Positions 42,122 through 50,622 are shown, numbered from the stretch's first letter. The stretch: 64,000 bases of DNA from Vescimonas coprocola (GCF_018408575.1 NZ_AP023418.1:682001-746000), one strand, 5' to 3'. The notes: generated from the letters alone by a model not told the origin. Numbers and translations are program-made.

Positions 42122-43813
42122 ATGAAGAAGAAACTTCTAAGCCTTCTGCTTGCGTTGTGTCTTGTGATGGCGCTTGTCCCGATGACAGCGTTTGCGGCAG
42201 GCACCACAGACTCTTGGGATGGGACAGCCGATACAAGCTGGTATGATGAGAATGAAACGGAATTTCATCTGCAAACAGCCGAGCAGTTGGCAGGCATGGC
42301 AAAGCTTATCAATGATGATACAGCATATTTTAAGGACAAAACTGTTTATCTTGATAATGACTTGGATTTAGGCGGGCATGAATGGATCTCTATCGGTGAC
42401 GGAGCAAATACGGATGTGGGATCATTTCAGGGGGTTTTTGACGGACAAAGCCATGTAGTTTATAACCTGTATTCTCATGAGGGCCTAAAATCTGAAAACA
42501 AAGACAATAACAATAACTTGTATAGAAATGGTTTGTTCGGAAGTATATATAATGCGACTGTAAAAAATCTCGGCATTGAAAATGCGGATATCGTGATACC
42601 AATGAAAGATGGATCCACTTACGGAAAAGGTATTTTGGTGGACTGGATGACCCATTCCACTATAAATAATTGTTATACTACTGGTTCTATTACTGGAGGC
42701 TCTTATGTAGAAAAATACATAGGTGGTATTGCAGGATTTTTAAATGGGAACAACAGTATCAGCCAGTGTTATTCTACCGCTGCAATTACGGGTAACTATG
42801 ACGGCGAGTACTATGCAGAACAAGAAGGCGGGTTAGAGCCGATGGATTGTTGGGATTCGCTGGGTGGCATTGTTGGAGCCTCATATACTGGTCAGGTGAC
42901 AATAAGCGACTGTTGGTTTGGCGGAGAAATCGTTGTAAACTCCATTCAGGCTCCCGTTGGCGGTATTATCGGATATGGCAAAGGTGTAAGCATGGTCAAC
43001 TGCCTTGTCGCTACAAAAGAAATCGGCAACGATGGCTGGGAAAATACTTACTGGCTTGGTTATGTCGTAGATGTATCAGCAGAAAATTGTTTCTGGCCTG
43101 CTGATGACAGATATGGTTCAAATGTTTCTAATGAAGAAAGCGGCAACTCAGCAGGAACCGCTACCAACGACTTTAACTCTGACGATGTTCTCCTAGGACT
43201 TCAGGCAAATGCAGGAAGCGATGTAGAGTGGGTATCCGGGATTGGACATCCGACATTTGGATGGGATGACAGAAATGTTTCCGCTGACTATTCGACAGTT
43301 GACGAAGCAATCAAAAAGGCAGAAGCCTTGAATGCGGATCTGTATTCGAATTATTCGGATGTAACGGCTGCAATTGAGGCTGTGGATCGGAATAAAAGCA
43401 AAGCGGAACAATCTGAGGTAGATGCAATGGCAAAAGCTATCGAGGATGCCATTGCTGCCCTGCAATACAAGGATGCAGATTACACAAAGGTTGATGCAGC
43501 CATTGCCAAGGCAAATGCTTTGAAGAAGGATGACTACAAGGATTTCTCTGGTGTGGAAACCGCTGTCAAAGCTGTTGTCCGTGGTAAAAATATTACGGAG
43601 CAATCTGAAGTAGACAAGATGGCAAAGGCTATCGAAGATGCCATTGCTGCTCTTGAGAAAAAACCTGCCAGCACCAAGCCGGGAACATCCGATAAGAGTC
43701 CCCAGACCGGCGATACAAGCAACCTTGCTTTGTGGATCGCCCTGTTGTTCGTCAGCGGCGGTGCAGCCATTGGCACAACGGTTGTCAGCAGGAAGAAAAA
43801 GTACAACAGATAA
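42122..43813 (+). CDS. sortase-anchored surface protein with GLUG-like and FIVAR-like repeats (copy 1)
   Basis: 563 residues, start at 42122 seven bases after GGAGG. Signal peptide MKKKLLSLLLALCLVMALVP ending TAFAAG. Residues 30-380: beta-helix of GLUG-like repeats (FQGVFDGQSHVVYNLYSH, GGIAGFLNGNN, GGIIGYGKG). Residues 385-520: two FIVAR-like helical units (VDEAIKKAEALN..., VDAAIAKANALKK...). The C-terminus has the sorting signal SPQTGD, a hydrophobic segment and RKKKYNR. Likely displayed on the cell wall, for adhesion or polysaccharide binding (inference). The next gene is a paralog. Confidence 0.88.
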   Translation: MKKKLLSLLLALCLVMALVPMTAFAAGTTDSWDGTADTSWYDENETEFHLQTAEQLAGMAKLINDDTAYFKDKTVYLDNDLDLGGHEWISIGDGANTDVGSFQGVFDGQSHVVYNLYSHEGLKSENKDNNNNLYRNGLFGSIYNATVKNLGIENADIVIPMKDGSTYGKGILVDWMTHSTINNCYTTGSITGGSYVEKYIGGIAGFLNGNNSISQCYSTAAITGNYDGEYYAEQEGGLEPMDCWDSLGGIVGASYTGQVTISDCWFGGEIVVNSIQAPVGGIIGYGKGVSMVNCLVATKEIGNDGWENTYWLGYVVDVSAENCFWPADDRYGSNVSNEESGNSAGTATNDFNSDDVLLGLQANAGSDVEWVSGIGHPTFGWDDRNVSADYSTVDEAIKKAEALNADLYSNYSDVTAAIEAVDRNKSKAEQSEVDAMAKAIEDAIAALQYKDADYTKVDAAIAKANALKKDDYKDFSGVETAVKAVVRGKNITEQSEVDKMAKAIEDAIAALEKKPASTKPGTSDKSPQTGDTSNLALWIALLFVSGGAAIGTTVVSRKKKYNR

Positions 43814-43847
43814 TGGAATAGCGTTCCCTTATTTTGGAGGAATGAAA

Positions 43848-45602
43848 ATGAAGAAGAAAATTCTAAGCCTTCTGCTTGCATTGTGCCTTGTGATGGCACT
43901 TGTTCCAATGACAGCGTTTGCTGAAGGAACTTCAGTAGATAATTGGGACGGTACGGCAGATATAAGCTGGTACACCGACCATAAGACGGATACTGAATAC
44001 CATTTCACCACTGCCGAACAGTTGGCCGGTTTAGCGCAGTTAGTCAATGACAAAACTGCATCTGTATCATTTGAAGGGAAAACGATTTACTTAGATAATG
44101 ACCTCGACTTATCCGGCTGCCAGTGGACCCCCATTGGAAATGGCAGCAACTTTGGCAGATATTTTGCTGGTACTTTTGATGGGCAGTATCACAAAATCAC
44201 GAATTTGCATCATCACTCTACTGGTGACGAACTTATTCGAAACGGACTATTCGGAGTTGTTTCTGACGGTGGTACATTAAAGAATTTACTTGTTATAGAC
44301 GCTGATATTGCCTCAAATGATGGTTCGTTACTTGCCGGCATTTTGGCAGATTGGGTCGATGGCGGCACAGTTGAAAACTGCTATACAAGCGGAAAGATAG
44401 AAAACAATGTTGGCGACAAGATGGTCGGCGGACTGATTGGCCAATGCACTGGGAGCACACAAGTAAAAGGCTGCGGCTCAGACGCCACGGTTATCAGTAC
44501 AGAATCCGATGAAGATCATGTTGATACCGTTGGCGGGCTGATTGGTCAGTGGGAAAACTCTGCGGACAGCTCGTCGATTACCGATTGTTGGTTTGGCGGT
44601 TCTGTTTCCTGCAAAAATATCTATTCAGCTGTAGGTGGTATTCTCGGTGCAAACTTTGAAAACTTCTCTGGGAACAGGCCTGGCGTAATAATCAAAAATT
44701 GCATAGTTGCAACAAAAAACATCACTGGCGCTGAGCCTGGCAATATCACTTGGATTACAGCTGTTGTAAAGCCCCATGTTACCGACTGCATTTGGCCGGA
44801 TACCCCTCCTGATGGTGTAACGCTTGATGAAGAAAAATATCCTGATAATAAAGGCAATTACTTAGCCGTTACTAAGCTGGTGGTTGATTGGGATGCAGGT
44901 ACTGCGGGTGCCGACCCGACCTTTGACCAGTCATCGTGCGGCACTGCTGTCTCCAACTTCACCTCCGCAGATGTCCTTGCTGGCTTGCAAACCAATGCCG
45001 GTGCGGACGTTGAATGGGTTGCCGGAATCGGTCATCCAACTTTTGTGTGGGATGACAATAACATCCCCGCTGATTACACAGCTGTCGATGCAGCCATCGC
45101 AAGGGCAACGGCTCTTGATAGCAGCCTTTATACAAATTATTCTGCGGTAGAAGATTCCATTAACTCTGTTGACCGAGCAAAAAGCAAAGCCCAGCAAACA
45201 GAGGTAGACGCTATGGCAAAGGCTATTGAAGATGCCATTGCTGCCCTGCAATACAAGGATGCAGATTACACAAAGGTAGATGCAGCCATTGCCAAAGCGA
45301 ACGCTTTGAAGAAGGATGACTACAAGGATTTCTCCGGTGTGGAAGCTGCTGTCAAGGCTGTTGTCCGTGGTAAAAATATTACGGAGCAATCTGAAGTAGA
45401 CAAGATGGCAAAGGCTATCGAAGATGCCATTGCTGCTCTTGAGAAAAAACCTGCCAGTACCAAACCGGGAACATCCGATAAGAGTCCGCAGACCGGCGAT
45501 ACCAGCAACCTTGCTTTGTGGATGGCCCTGCTGTTTGTCAGCAGCGGTGCAGCCATTGGCACAACGGTTGTCAGCAGGAAGAAAAAGTATAGCGTAAAGT
45601 AA
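43848..45602 (+). CDS. sortase-anchored surface protein with GLUG-like and FIVAR-like repeats (copy 2)
   Basis: 584 residues, start at 43848 with the same GGAGG spacing and nearly the same signal peptide as copy 1. Beta-helix repeats (FAGTFDGQYHKITNLHHHST, MVGGLIGQCTGS, VGGLIGQWEN), then two FIVAR-like units, SPQTGD, membrane segment and RKKKYSVK. The N-terminal half has diverged from copy 1, but the last ~130 residues are almost the same, so this is a tandem duplication with a homogenised or conserved 3' end. The 34-base gap has no terminator; both are one transcript. Confidence 0.88.
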   Translation: MKKKILSLLLALCLVMALVPMTAFAEGTSVDNWDGTADISWYTDHKTDTEYHFTTAEQLAGLAQLVNDKTASVSFEGKTIYLDNDLDLSGCQWTPIGNGSNFGRYFAGTFDGQYHKITNLHHHSTGDELIRNGLFGVVSDGGTLKNLLVIDADIASNDGSLLAGILADWVDGGTVENCYTSGKIENNVGDKMVGGLIGQCTGSTQVKGCGSDATVISTESDEDHVDTVGGLIGQWENSADSSSITDCWFGGSVSCKNIYSAVGGILGANFENFSGNRPGVIIKNCIVATKNITGAEPGNITWITAVVKPHVTDCIWPDTPPDGVTLDEEKYPDNKGNYLAVTKLVVDWDAGTAGADPTFDQSSCGTAVSNFTSADVLAGLQTNAGADVEWVAGIGHPTFVWDDNNIPADYTAVDAAIARATALDSSLYTNYSAVEDSINSVDRAKSKAQQTEVDAMAKAIEDAIAALQYKDADYTKVDAAIAKANALKKDDYKDFSGVEAAVKAVVRGKNITEQSEVDKMAKAIEDAIAALEKKPASTKPGTSDKSPQTGDTSNLALWMALLFVSSGAAIGTTVVSRKKKYSVK

Positions 45603-45622
45603 AATCAAATGTTTAACCCAAG

Positions 45623-45652
45623 GGCGGCTGTCGGAAACGGCAGCCGTCTTTC
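45623..45652 (+). terminator. terminator of the surface-protein operon
   Basis: Stem cggctgtcg/cggcagccg region with a gaaa loop (one mismatch) followed by TCTTTCC; moderate. Confidence 0.6.
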
Positions 45653-45675
45653 CTGTCACAATATACCGAAAAAGA

Positions 45676-45705
45676 TTGACGAACAAGTGTTCTGTATGAT
45701 ATAAT
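45676..45705 (+). promoter_or_regulatory. promoter of the structured RNA
   Basis: TTGACG (45676-45681), 18-base spacer, TATAAT (45700-45705). Confidence 0.75.
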
Positions 45706-45711
45706 CTATAT

Positions 45712-45930
45712 GCTCTCATTAGAGGGCCACAACTGAATATCTGAGTGAAACACAAGGCAGCCGCCGAAAGAGATTGTGGCTGCGCCGCTCCTGATGCAGT
45801 GTCTGCCTGCGGGGCGAAAAAAGCAGACACTGAAGGTTTCTGAATTTCAGAGCCGGTACATAGTTTCATCAAAGATATAGCGAGAGATCATCTCCCGCTG
45901 ATTTGATGTGCTGTGTACCGACTCTTTTTG
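45712..45930 (+). ncRNA. candidate structured non-coding RNA, family not assigned
   Basis: About 220 bases between a good promoter and a strong terminator-like hairpin, with no ORF. Pairings seen: ccacaa/ttgtgg and, competing with or stacked on it, gcagcc/ggctgc (about 45728-45783); cagtgtctgc/gcagacactg (about 45797-45832); and a long terminal stem agag-c-cggtaca with tgtaccg-a-ctct, extended by tttcatcaa/ttgatg (45849-45925), ending in TTTTT. It does not match riboswitch cores I know. It could be a standalone sRNA or a leader that lost its gene. Confidence 0.55.
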
Positions 45931-46350
45931 CCGTTATAGATACCGTTCAAACAATTTTGCAGAGGGGGTTAATTTCTGGCCCTTCTCGCTGCCTACCTAT
46001 TGAGGGGTAAATTGAAAACTGAATGACCGTCCGAATGGGATATGATTCTGCCACGACCTCCCCGATGGGGGCAAGCAGAACAACGCTGCGGTGAGATTCC
46101 GGGGCAGGGATAGAAAAACGCCATTCGGGTGAAGCGGCAAACAATCCGCAAATTTTTCAAGAAACAGTTCCGTTTTACACCCGTGATTTCTCCTATTTGT
46201 GAGGAAGTCGTTTGACGGTCAAGACTGTAATTTTTCGCAGATTTCTTTTTGTGGGAGCGCCAAACGGCCTCCGCATCGTCTGCGGCGTTTCTATTAGAAA
46301 ATCCGTGAATTCTGCCGGTCTTGAACAGGACTTTTTCCGGCAAAAACAGG
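45931..46350. other. mobile-element debris without a gene
   Basis: No supportable gene. The 24-base block at 46012-46035 repeats the leader at 551-574 with one mismatch. The frames around 46300-46350 give short element-like phrases (LEQDFFRQKQ) without start or SD. Best read as remnants of a Tn4451-like element. Confidence 0.45.
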
Positions 46351-46664
46351 CCTTTTACTTATGTTGTGATTACCGGTACCATGACCCAAAATGCGATTAC
46401 GATTAAAGCGGATGGGGGAAAACGGAGCTGGTGACACTTTTCAATGTGGACATTCAAATGAGCAGCGGCTCTGCAATCAAAACGACAGGGCAGGGTGCGG
46501 TAACGCTGGAATTGAATGGCACAAATATAGCGAAAAGCAATACCGGCGGTGCCGGTATTCAGAAGATGAATATAGATTGGCTCGTTATTCAGGATAATAG
46601 CACGCCTGACGGCAGTTTGACTGCCGCAGGAGGGGACTACACGGCAGACATCGGAGGCAGTTAA
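46351..46664 (+). pseudogene. fragment of a surface/beta-helix protein, frameshifted
   Basis: The frame at 46351 reads YVVITGTMTQNAITIKADGG, then shifts at the G/A run near 46415-46424; the frame from 46431 continues TLFNVDIQMSSGSAIKTTGQ to the stop at 46664. Such text (repeated strands with T-G-N-I patterns) is typical of large surface beta-helix proteins. It has no start, signal or anchor and is a broken piece. From 46665 to 46806 there is nothing I can support. Confidence 0.6.
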
Positions 46665-46806
46665 GAGGTGCCGATACAAATACCTTTTCTTCCATTGGAT
46701 GTACCTCCATATCTTCTGGGTCTTGATCCGACCCTGTATTTCGACAGGTCCCACCTGTCAAAATACATATTACAACTTGCCAAAATAAAAAAGTTGGGAA
46801 AAGCTC

Positions 46807-46834
46807 TTGACAAAATCGAACAAAATGATATAAT
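46807..46834 (+). promoter_or_regulatory. promoter of the tRNA-Leu cluster
   Basis: TTGACA (46807-46812), 16-base spacer, TATAAT (46829-46834): both hexamers are consensus. Confidence 0.9.
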
Positions 46835-46863
46835 AAACAAGTCGCCGGTTGAGGGACTCATTT

Positions 46864-46950
46864 GCGAGTGTGCTGGAATAGGCAGACAGGCAAGCTTGAG
46901 GTGCTTGTGTTCGATTGGACGTGTGGGTTCAAGTCCCATCACTCGCACCA
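46864..46950 (+). tRNA. tRNA-Leu (anticodon GAG)
   Basis: 87 bases including encoded CCA. Acceptor gcgagtg/cactcgc, anticodon stem caagc/gcttg around loop ttgaggt (anticodon GAG, reads CUC), long variable arm as in tRNA-Leu, T-arm gtggg-ttcaagt-cccat. Confidence 0.93.
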
Positions 46951-46986
46951 TCCCTCTCCTGCGGTGAAAAAAAGAAGAACGGATAT

Positions 46987-47074
46987 GCGCGAGTGGTGGA
47001 ATTGGCAGACTCGCTAGATTCAGGTTCTAGTGCTCATTACGGGCGTGCGGGTTCAAGTCCCGCCTCGCGCACCA
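46987..47074 (+). tRNA. tRNA-Leu (anticodon CAG), copy 1
   Basis: 88 bases with CCA. Acceptor gcgcgag/ctcgcgc, anticodon stem ctaga/tctag around ttcaggt (CAG, reads CUG), class II variable arm, T-arm gcggg-ttcaagt-cccgc. It reads the codon inferred as specifier of the leuS T-box. Confidence 0.95.
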
Positions 47075-47102
47075 TTCTTTTTTTCAAACTTCATATGGAT
47101 AT

Positions 47103-47190
47103 GCGCGAGTGGTGGAATTGGCAGACTCGCTAGATTCAGGTTCTAGTGCTCATTACGGGCGTGCGGGTTCAAGTCCCGCCTCGCGCACCA
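47103..47190 (+). tRNA. tRNA-Leu (anticodon CAG), copy 2
   Basis: Identical over all 88 bases to the copy at 46987-47074, and the few bases before it (ggatat) are also repeated: a recent tandem duplication. Confidence 0.95.
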
Positions 47191-47192
47191 AG

Positions 47193-47232
47193 GTTCCGCT
47201 GTAATTTTGATAAAATTACAGCGGAATTTTTT
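47193..47232 (+). terminator. terminator of the tRNA cluster
   Basis: Stem ttccgctgtaatttt/aaaattacagcggaa with gat loop and a TTTTTT tail. Confidence 0.93.
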
Positions 47233-47301
47233 GCTATTTATTGCTTGGCAGGCTGCATGATGATAGAATAATCTTGACCAATCGGGATTTGAGGTGGAAA
47301 T

Positions 47302-47655
47302 ATGGCATCAAGCAAGGAATACTTAGAGTTTATTTTAGGGCAGCTATCTGAGTTAGAAGAAATTACTTATCGAGCTATGATGGGAGAATTTATTATTTAT
47401 TATCGTGGCAAGATTGCAGGCGGTATCTATGACGATAGATTACTTGTTAAACCAGTAAAATCAGCAATTAGTTATATGCCGACAGCTCCGTATGAATTAC
47501 CCTATGAAGGAGCAAAAGAGATGCTGTTGGTAAATGAAGTTGATAATAAGAGATTTTTGACAGGCTTGTTTCATGCGATGTGTGATGAACTGCCAGCCCA
47601 AAAGCCGAAAAAAATGAACAACTTCCAATTTGTCGAACTGATAAAATCCCTTTAG
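47302..47655 (+). CDS. TfoX N-terminal domain protein
   Basis: 117 residues. The TfoX_N fold is recognisable: YLEFILGQLSELEEITYRAM, MGEFIIYYRGKIAGGIYDD and RLLVKPVKSA. In proteobacteria TfoX/Sxy promotes competence; in Firmicutes the short single-domain form has no established role. An upstream purine stretch (gaggtggaaat) may serve as SD. AT-rich like the rest of the island. Confidence 0.82.
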   Translation: MASSKEYLEFILGQLSELEEITYRAMMGEFIIYYRGKIAGGIYDDRLLVKPVKSAISYMPTAPYELPYEGAKEMLLVNEVDNKRFLTGLFHAMCDELPAQKPKKMNNFQFVELIKSL

Positions 47656-47695
47656 AAACCAATAGATCGGCGTTTGTTTGTAAGGATAGTGAAAT

Positions 47696-48355
47696 ATGGA
47701 GATCACAGCTTTAGATATTGTAAATAAAGCAATAGAACTCGGCTTTGACAAGTGCGGTATTATTCCGGTTCAAATGATGCGTGATTATGAGGTGAGACTC
47801 GAAGAGCGCATGGAGCACTTTCCGCAAACGAAGGATAAATATGAGTCGTTTAGAAGTTTTGCACACTTACAAAACGATTACTCTTTGGCAAAGGCAATTG
47901 TCGTTGTGTCATTTTGGTATGGGAAATACTATATTCCAAACAATCTGCAAAATTATGTTGCAAAATACTATTTGACAGATGGAAGAAGAAATCCAAATTC
48001 AGAAGGATATCAAACCAGCACACGTTTTGAAAAATATCTTATGGATTGTGGTTTTCAAACAGCAACTGACCGTGATTTTGGTATTACTGCGCTGCGGTGG
48101 GCAGGAATGAAGGCAGGAATCGGAATCATACGCAAAAACAATTTTTTCTACACGGAAAAAGGCTCTTATCAATATCTGGAAGCTTTTTTGATTGACCAGC
48201 CGTTGCAATATATACCGCTACCATCGACTGCACCAACTGCACCTTCTTCCACAATGGTACGCAGGTCAGCGGTGAAGCACTGGACAACTACTTTAATGTG
48301 TCTGGCGCTTACACCGATCACATCACCATCCACTGATCGCTGTAAAAGCGCTTGA
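47696..48355 (+). pseudogene. QueG-like iron-sulfur protein, truncated at the island boundary
   Basis: The first ~170 residues (MEITALDIVNKAIELGFDKC..., ALRWAGMKAGIGIIRKNNFF, GSYQYLEAFLID) resemble the N-terminal part of epoxyqueuosine reductase-type proteins. The cysteine-rich ferredoxin part that should follow is missing. After about 48213 the frame runs by chance through GC-rich host sequence to a stop at 48355. It is therefore a chimeric ORF and almost surely non-functional. Confidence 0.72.
48220..48336 (+). pseudogene. 3' end of an interrupted host gene
   Basis: In a different frame from the QueG-like ORF, 38 codons read TIDCTNCTFFHNGTQVSGEA ... DHITIH and stop at 48334-48336, directly before a terminator. 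Codon use is GC-rich like the chromosome. This is the tail of a host gene whose front was removed when the island arrived or by a later deletion. The family is not identified. Confidence 0.6.
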
Positions 48356-48364
48356 AAGTCAACA

Positions 48365-48407
48365 AAAAGGACCTCTCCGCCGCATGACGGAGAGGTCCTT
48401 TTTTGTT
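48365..48407. terminator. bidirectional terminator
   Basis: Stem aaaaaggacctctccg/cggagaggtccttttt with an 8-base loop; A-run and T-run on both sides. Serves the broken host gene (+) and the kinase operon (-). Confidence 0.93.
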
Positions 48408-48414
48408 TCGTCGC

Positions 48415-49749
48415 TCACACCTCCTGCTGGGGCAGGATGGGGAAACGAAGGGTCACGGAGAAGAGACTGCCCTGAGTCCGGTGGGAGATGCTGCCGCCCA
48501 TGGCACCCATGACGTCCTCGCAGATGGCCAGCCCGTAGCCGCTGTCGGCTGCGGCGGTCTTTACGGTCTTGCGGAGAATGGCGTTGCGCTCCTCCAGCAC
48601 CAGATATCCCTCGGCGGCAGAGACGGTGAGAACCACGGGCTTTTCCGGGGCGCCGTGCTTGGCGATGTTGGAGCAAATGTTGTCGATCAGGCGCATCAGC
48701 AGAGTGACATTGGCCCGCATCCGGAAGGGCTGGGAGACGAAGCTAGTGTACTCCAGCCGGAAGCGGTTGCTGGTCAGGAAGCTGGTGATGTTGGAGATCA
48801 CCTGCCGCAGCAGCTCCTGCCCGTCGTAGGTATCCAGCGGCAGGGTGCGGCAATTCTCCTCGAAGGTGAAGAGGTCATCGGTGAGACGGCGGATGTGGTT
48901 GGTCTTTTCCAGCGCCCGGTCGATGAACAGCTGGGCGCTCTCCTGACTGCCTGCGTAGCCCTTGGAGAGAAGCTCCAGATAGCCGATGACCACCGTCAGG
49001 GGCGTCCGGATATCGTGGGCGATGGATTTGACGAACTGCTCCTTCTGTTTGAGCTTGGCGTCCTCCGTCAGCAGCAGCAGCTGGATGGTGTCCCCCAGAT
49101 GGTTGATGTTGGCCGCCAGCGTGGACAGCTCCGTTTTGTAGCGGATGGGGATCTGCTGGCTGAAATTCTTGTTGCACAGGGAGGAGACGTTCTGCTCCAT
49201 CTCACCGATGTACCGGATGTACTTTTGGAAGAGAAGGAAGAAGGCCGTCACGAAGGAAGCTACGAACAGCACACCGCAGATGGCCTTTCGCAGGGAGGTA
49301 TAGGCCTGATCGAAATAGCCGCTGAAATAGACCTTGCAGGTCTCGTCCTCCAGTTGCAATTGGTACTCATAGGTGGGGAGAACCTTGGAGCCCCAGAAGA
49401 AGGTCTGGCTGTCCTCCTCGGTGTAGGTCATATTGTAGGAGACGAAGGAGTTGTAGCACAGGCCTTCATTCTGTCGGATGACCATGAGGGAGACATAGTG
49501 GTATTTGTCGTTCCATTGGGTGAAGGGCTTGCCGTCGGTGCTGACAATATGGTTTTCCGTGGCAAAATCCTGGAGGTCTGCAAAATGCTCGTCGGACAGG
49601 CGCTGGAACACCTCCGGCTGCATGGCGTAGTATTGGAAAAAAGCCTTGAGGGCCCCGTTGGCGGCGGTGTACACCACGGCGCTGATGGCGGCGGCCAGCA
49701 GGATCCCCAGCAGGATGCGGGTGCTGAGCCGGTGAAACAGTTTATTCAA
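48415..49749 (-). CDS. sensor histidine kinase
   Basis: 444 residues. Two membrane segments (LLGILLAAAISAVVYTAA near 14-31; AICGVLFVASFVTAFFLLFQ near 147-166) enclose an extracellular sensor domain. HisKA: KSIAHDIRTPLTVVIGYLEL (phospho-His near 246). HATPase: N-box LIDNICSNIAKHG and G-box GYGLAICEDVMGAMGG. Its start lies within the end of the response regulator gene (8-bp overlap), so the pair is one operon. The signal is unknown; the extracellular domain could sense wall or peptide state. Confidence 0.93.
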   Translation of the reverse strand: MNKLFHRLSTRILLGILLAAAISAVVYTAANGALKAFFQYYAMQPEVFQRLSDEHFADLQDFATENHIVSTDGKPFTQWNDKYHYVSLMVIRQNEGLCYNSFVSYNMTYTEEDSQTFFWGSKVLPTYEYQLQLEDETCKVYFSGYFDQAYTSLRKAICGVLFVASFVTAFFLLFQKYIRYIGEMEQNVSSLCNKNFSQQIPIRYKTELSTLAANINHLGDTIQLLLLTEDAKLKQKEQFVKSIAHDIRTPLTVVIGYLELLSKGYAGSQESAQLFIDRALEKTNHIRRLTDDLFTFEENCRTLPLDTYDGQELLRQVISNITSFLTSNRFRLEYTSFVSQPFRMRANVTLLMRLIDNICSNIAKHGAPEKPVVLTVSAAEGYLVLEERNAILRKTVKTAAADSGYGLAICEDVMGAMGGSISHRTQGSLFSVTLRFPILPQQEV

Positions 49750-50419
49750 TGTAGTAGCCCTTTCCCCATGCGGTTTTCAGGATGGTGGGATGCTTGCAGT
49801 CCTGCTCCAGCTTGCGCCGCAGCTTATAGATGTGGACCATGACGATGTTGTTGGCGCTGTAACTGTACGGCTCTGTCCAGATGGCCTCGTAGATCTCCGA
49901 AATGGACAGCACCTGTCCCCGACGCTTGAGAAAGAGGTGGAGAATTTCATACTCCGTGTAGGACAGCTTGACGGTCTGACCGTTGACAATGACCTCGTTG
50001 TCCATGCCCAGCACCAGCTGCTCCTTCTCCGGCTCTGTGTGCCCCGGCCCCTGATAGACGGTGTAGCGCCGCAGCAGGGAGCGGACCCGTGCAATGAGCT
50101 CCGCCGCCGAAAAGGGCTTGCAGAGATAGTCGTCGCCCCCGGCTATCAGGGCCGCCACCTTTTCCGTCTCCCCGGACATGGCGGAGAGAAACAGAATGGG
50201 GGCATAGCTGCTCTGCCGGATGAGGCGGCAGGTGTCGAAGCCGTTCAGGCCCTCCATCATGATATCCAGAATGACCAGCTCCACAGTGCCGTCCAGCCGC
50301 TCCAGCGCCTCTTCGCCGCTTCCGGCCACCGCCGTGTCGTAGCCCTCGCCCTCCAGCAGCAGCTGGATGATCTGGGTGATGTCTCTGTCGTCATCGACGA
50401 TCAAAATTTTCCCTGCCAT
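49742..50419 (-). CDS. OmpR-family response regulator
   Basis: 225 residues, start at ATG 50419 (MAGKILIVDDDRDITQIIQL). Receiver domain with the acidic pocket DDD, phospho-Asp in LVILDIMMEG, and Lys in YLCKPFSAAEL. C-terminal winged helix: LSYTEYEILHLFLKRRGQVL, SISEIYEAIW, ANNIVMVHIYKLRRKLE, WGKGYYIE. Divergent from the M14 peptidase gene, with an inverted repeat in the shared upstream region. Confidence 0.94.
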   Translation of the reverse strand: MAGKILIVDDDRDITQIIQLLLEGEGYDTAVAGSGEEALERLDGTVELVILDIMMEGLNGFDTCRLIRQSSYAPILFLSAMSGETEKVAALIAGGDDYLCKPFSAAELIARVRSLLRRYTVYQGPGHTEPEKEQLVLGMDNEVIVNGQTVKLSYTEYEILHLFLKRRGQVLSISEIYEAIWTEPYSYSANNIVMVHIYKLRRKLEQDCKHPTILKTAWGKGYYIE

Positions 50420-50489
50420 AGTCCACCGCTCCTCTGTTGATCGTGCCGGGTTTTGGTACATTATCTCATAGAACTTTGGTGAAAAGACC

Positions 50490-50572
50490 GGATGTTAAGA
50501 AATGTAAGATTTGCATGAAAATCATTATGATTCTTACGCTTCCCCCGACGGGGCAGAAAAACGTCTTATAAT
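50490..50572 (+). promoter_or_regulatory. regulatory region between the response regulator and the M14 peptidase
   Basis: Two TAAGA repeats nine bases apart (50496-50509) and an inverted repeat gtaaga (50504-50509)/tcttac (50532-50537) precede a TATAAT at 50567-50572 that has no good -35. A weak -35 with upstream repeats is what a promoter activated by an OmpR-type regulator looks like. The link to the adjacent regulator is inferred. Confidence 0.45.
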
Positions 50573-50622
50573 CAGTATAGACCTCGTACCCCGCAATATC
50601 AACCATGAAGAGAGGAAAAAGC

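Noticed and set aside
45780-45835. Hammerhead-like bits (CTGATG ... CGAAA) within the structured RNA
   Set aside because: The core bases after CTGATG are wrong (CAG, not A) and the required third stem is not formed.
46212-46406. 64-codon ORF in element debris
   Set aside because: No SD, non-ATG start, composition and context point to remnants.
46668-46967. 99-codon ORF crossing the first tRNA-Leu
   Set aside because: It overlaps a clear tRNA gene and its promoter.
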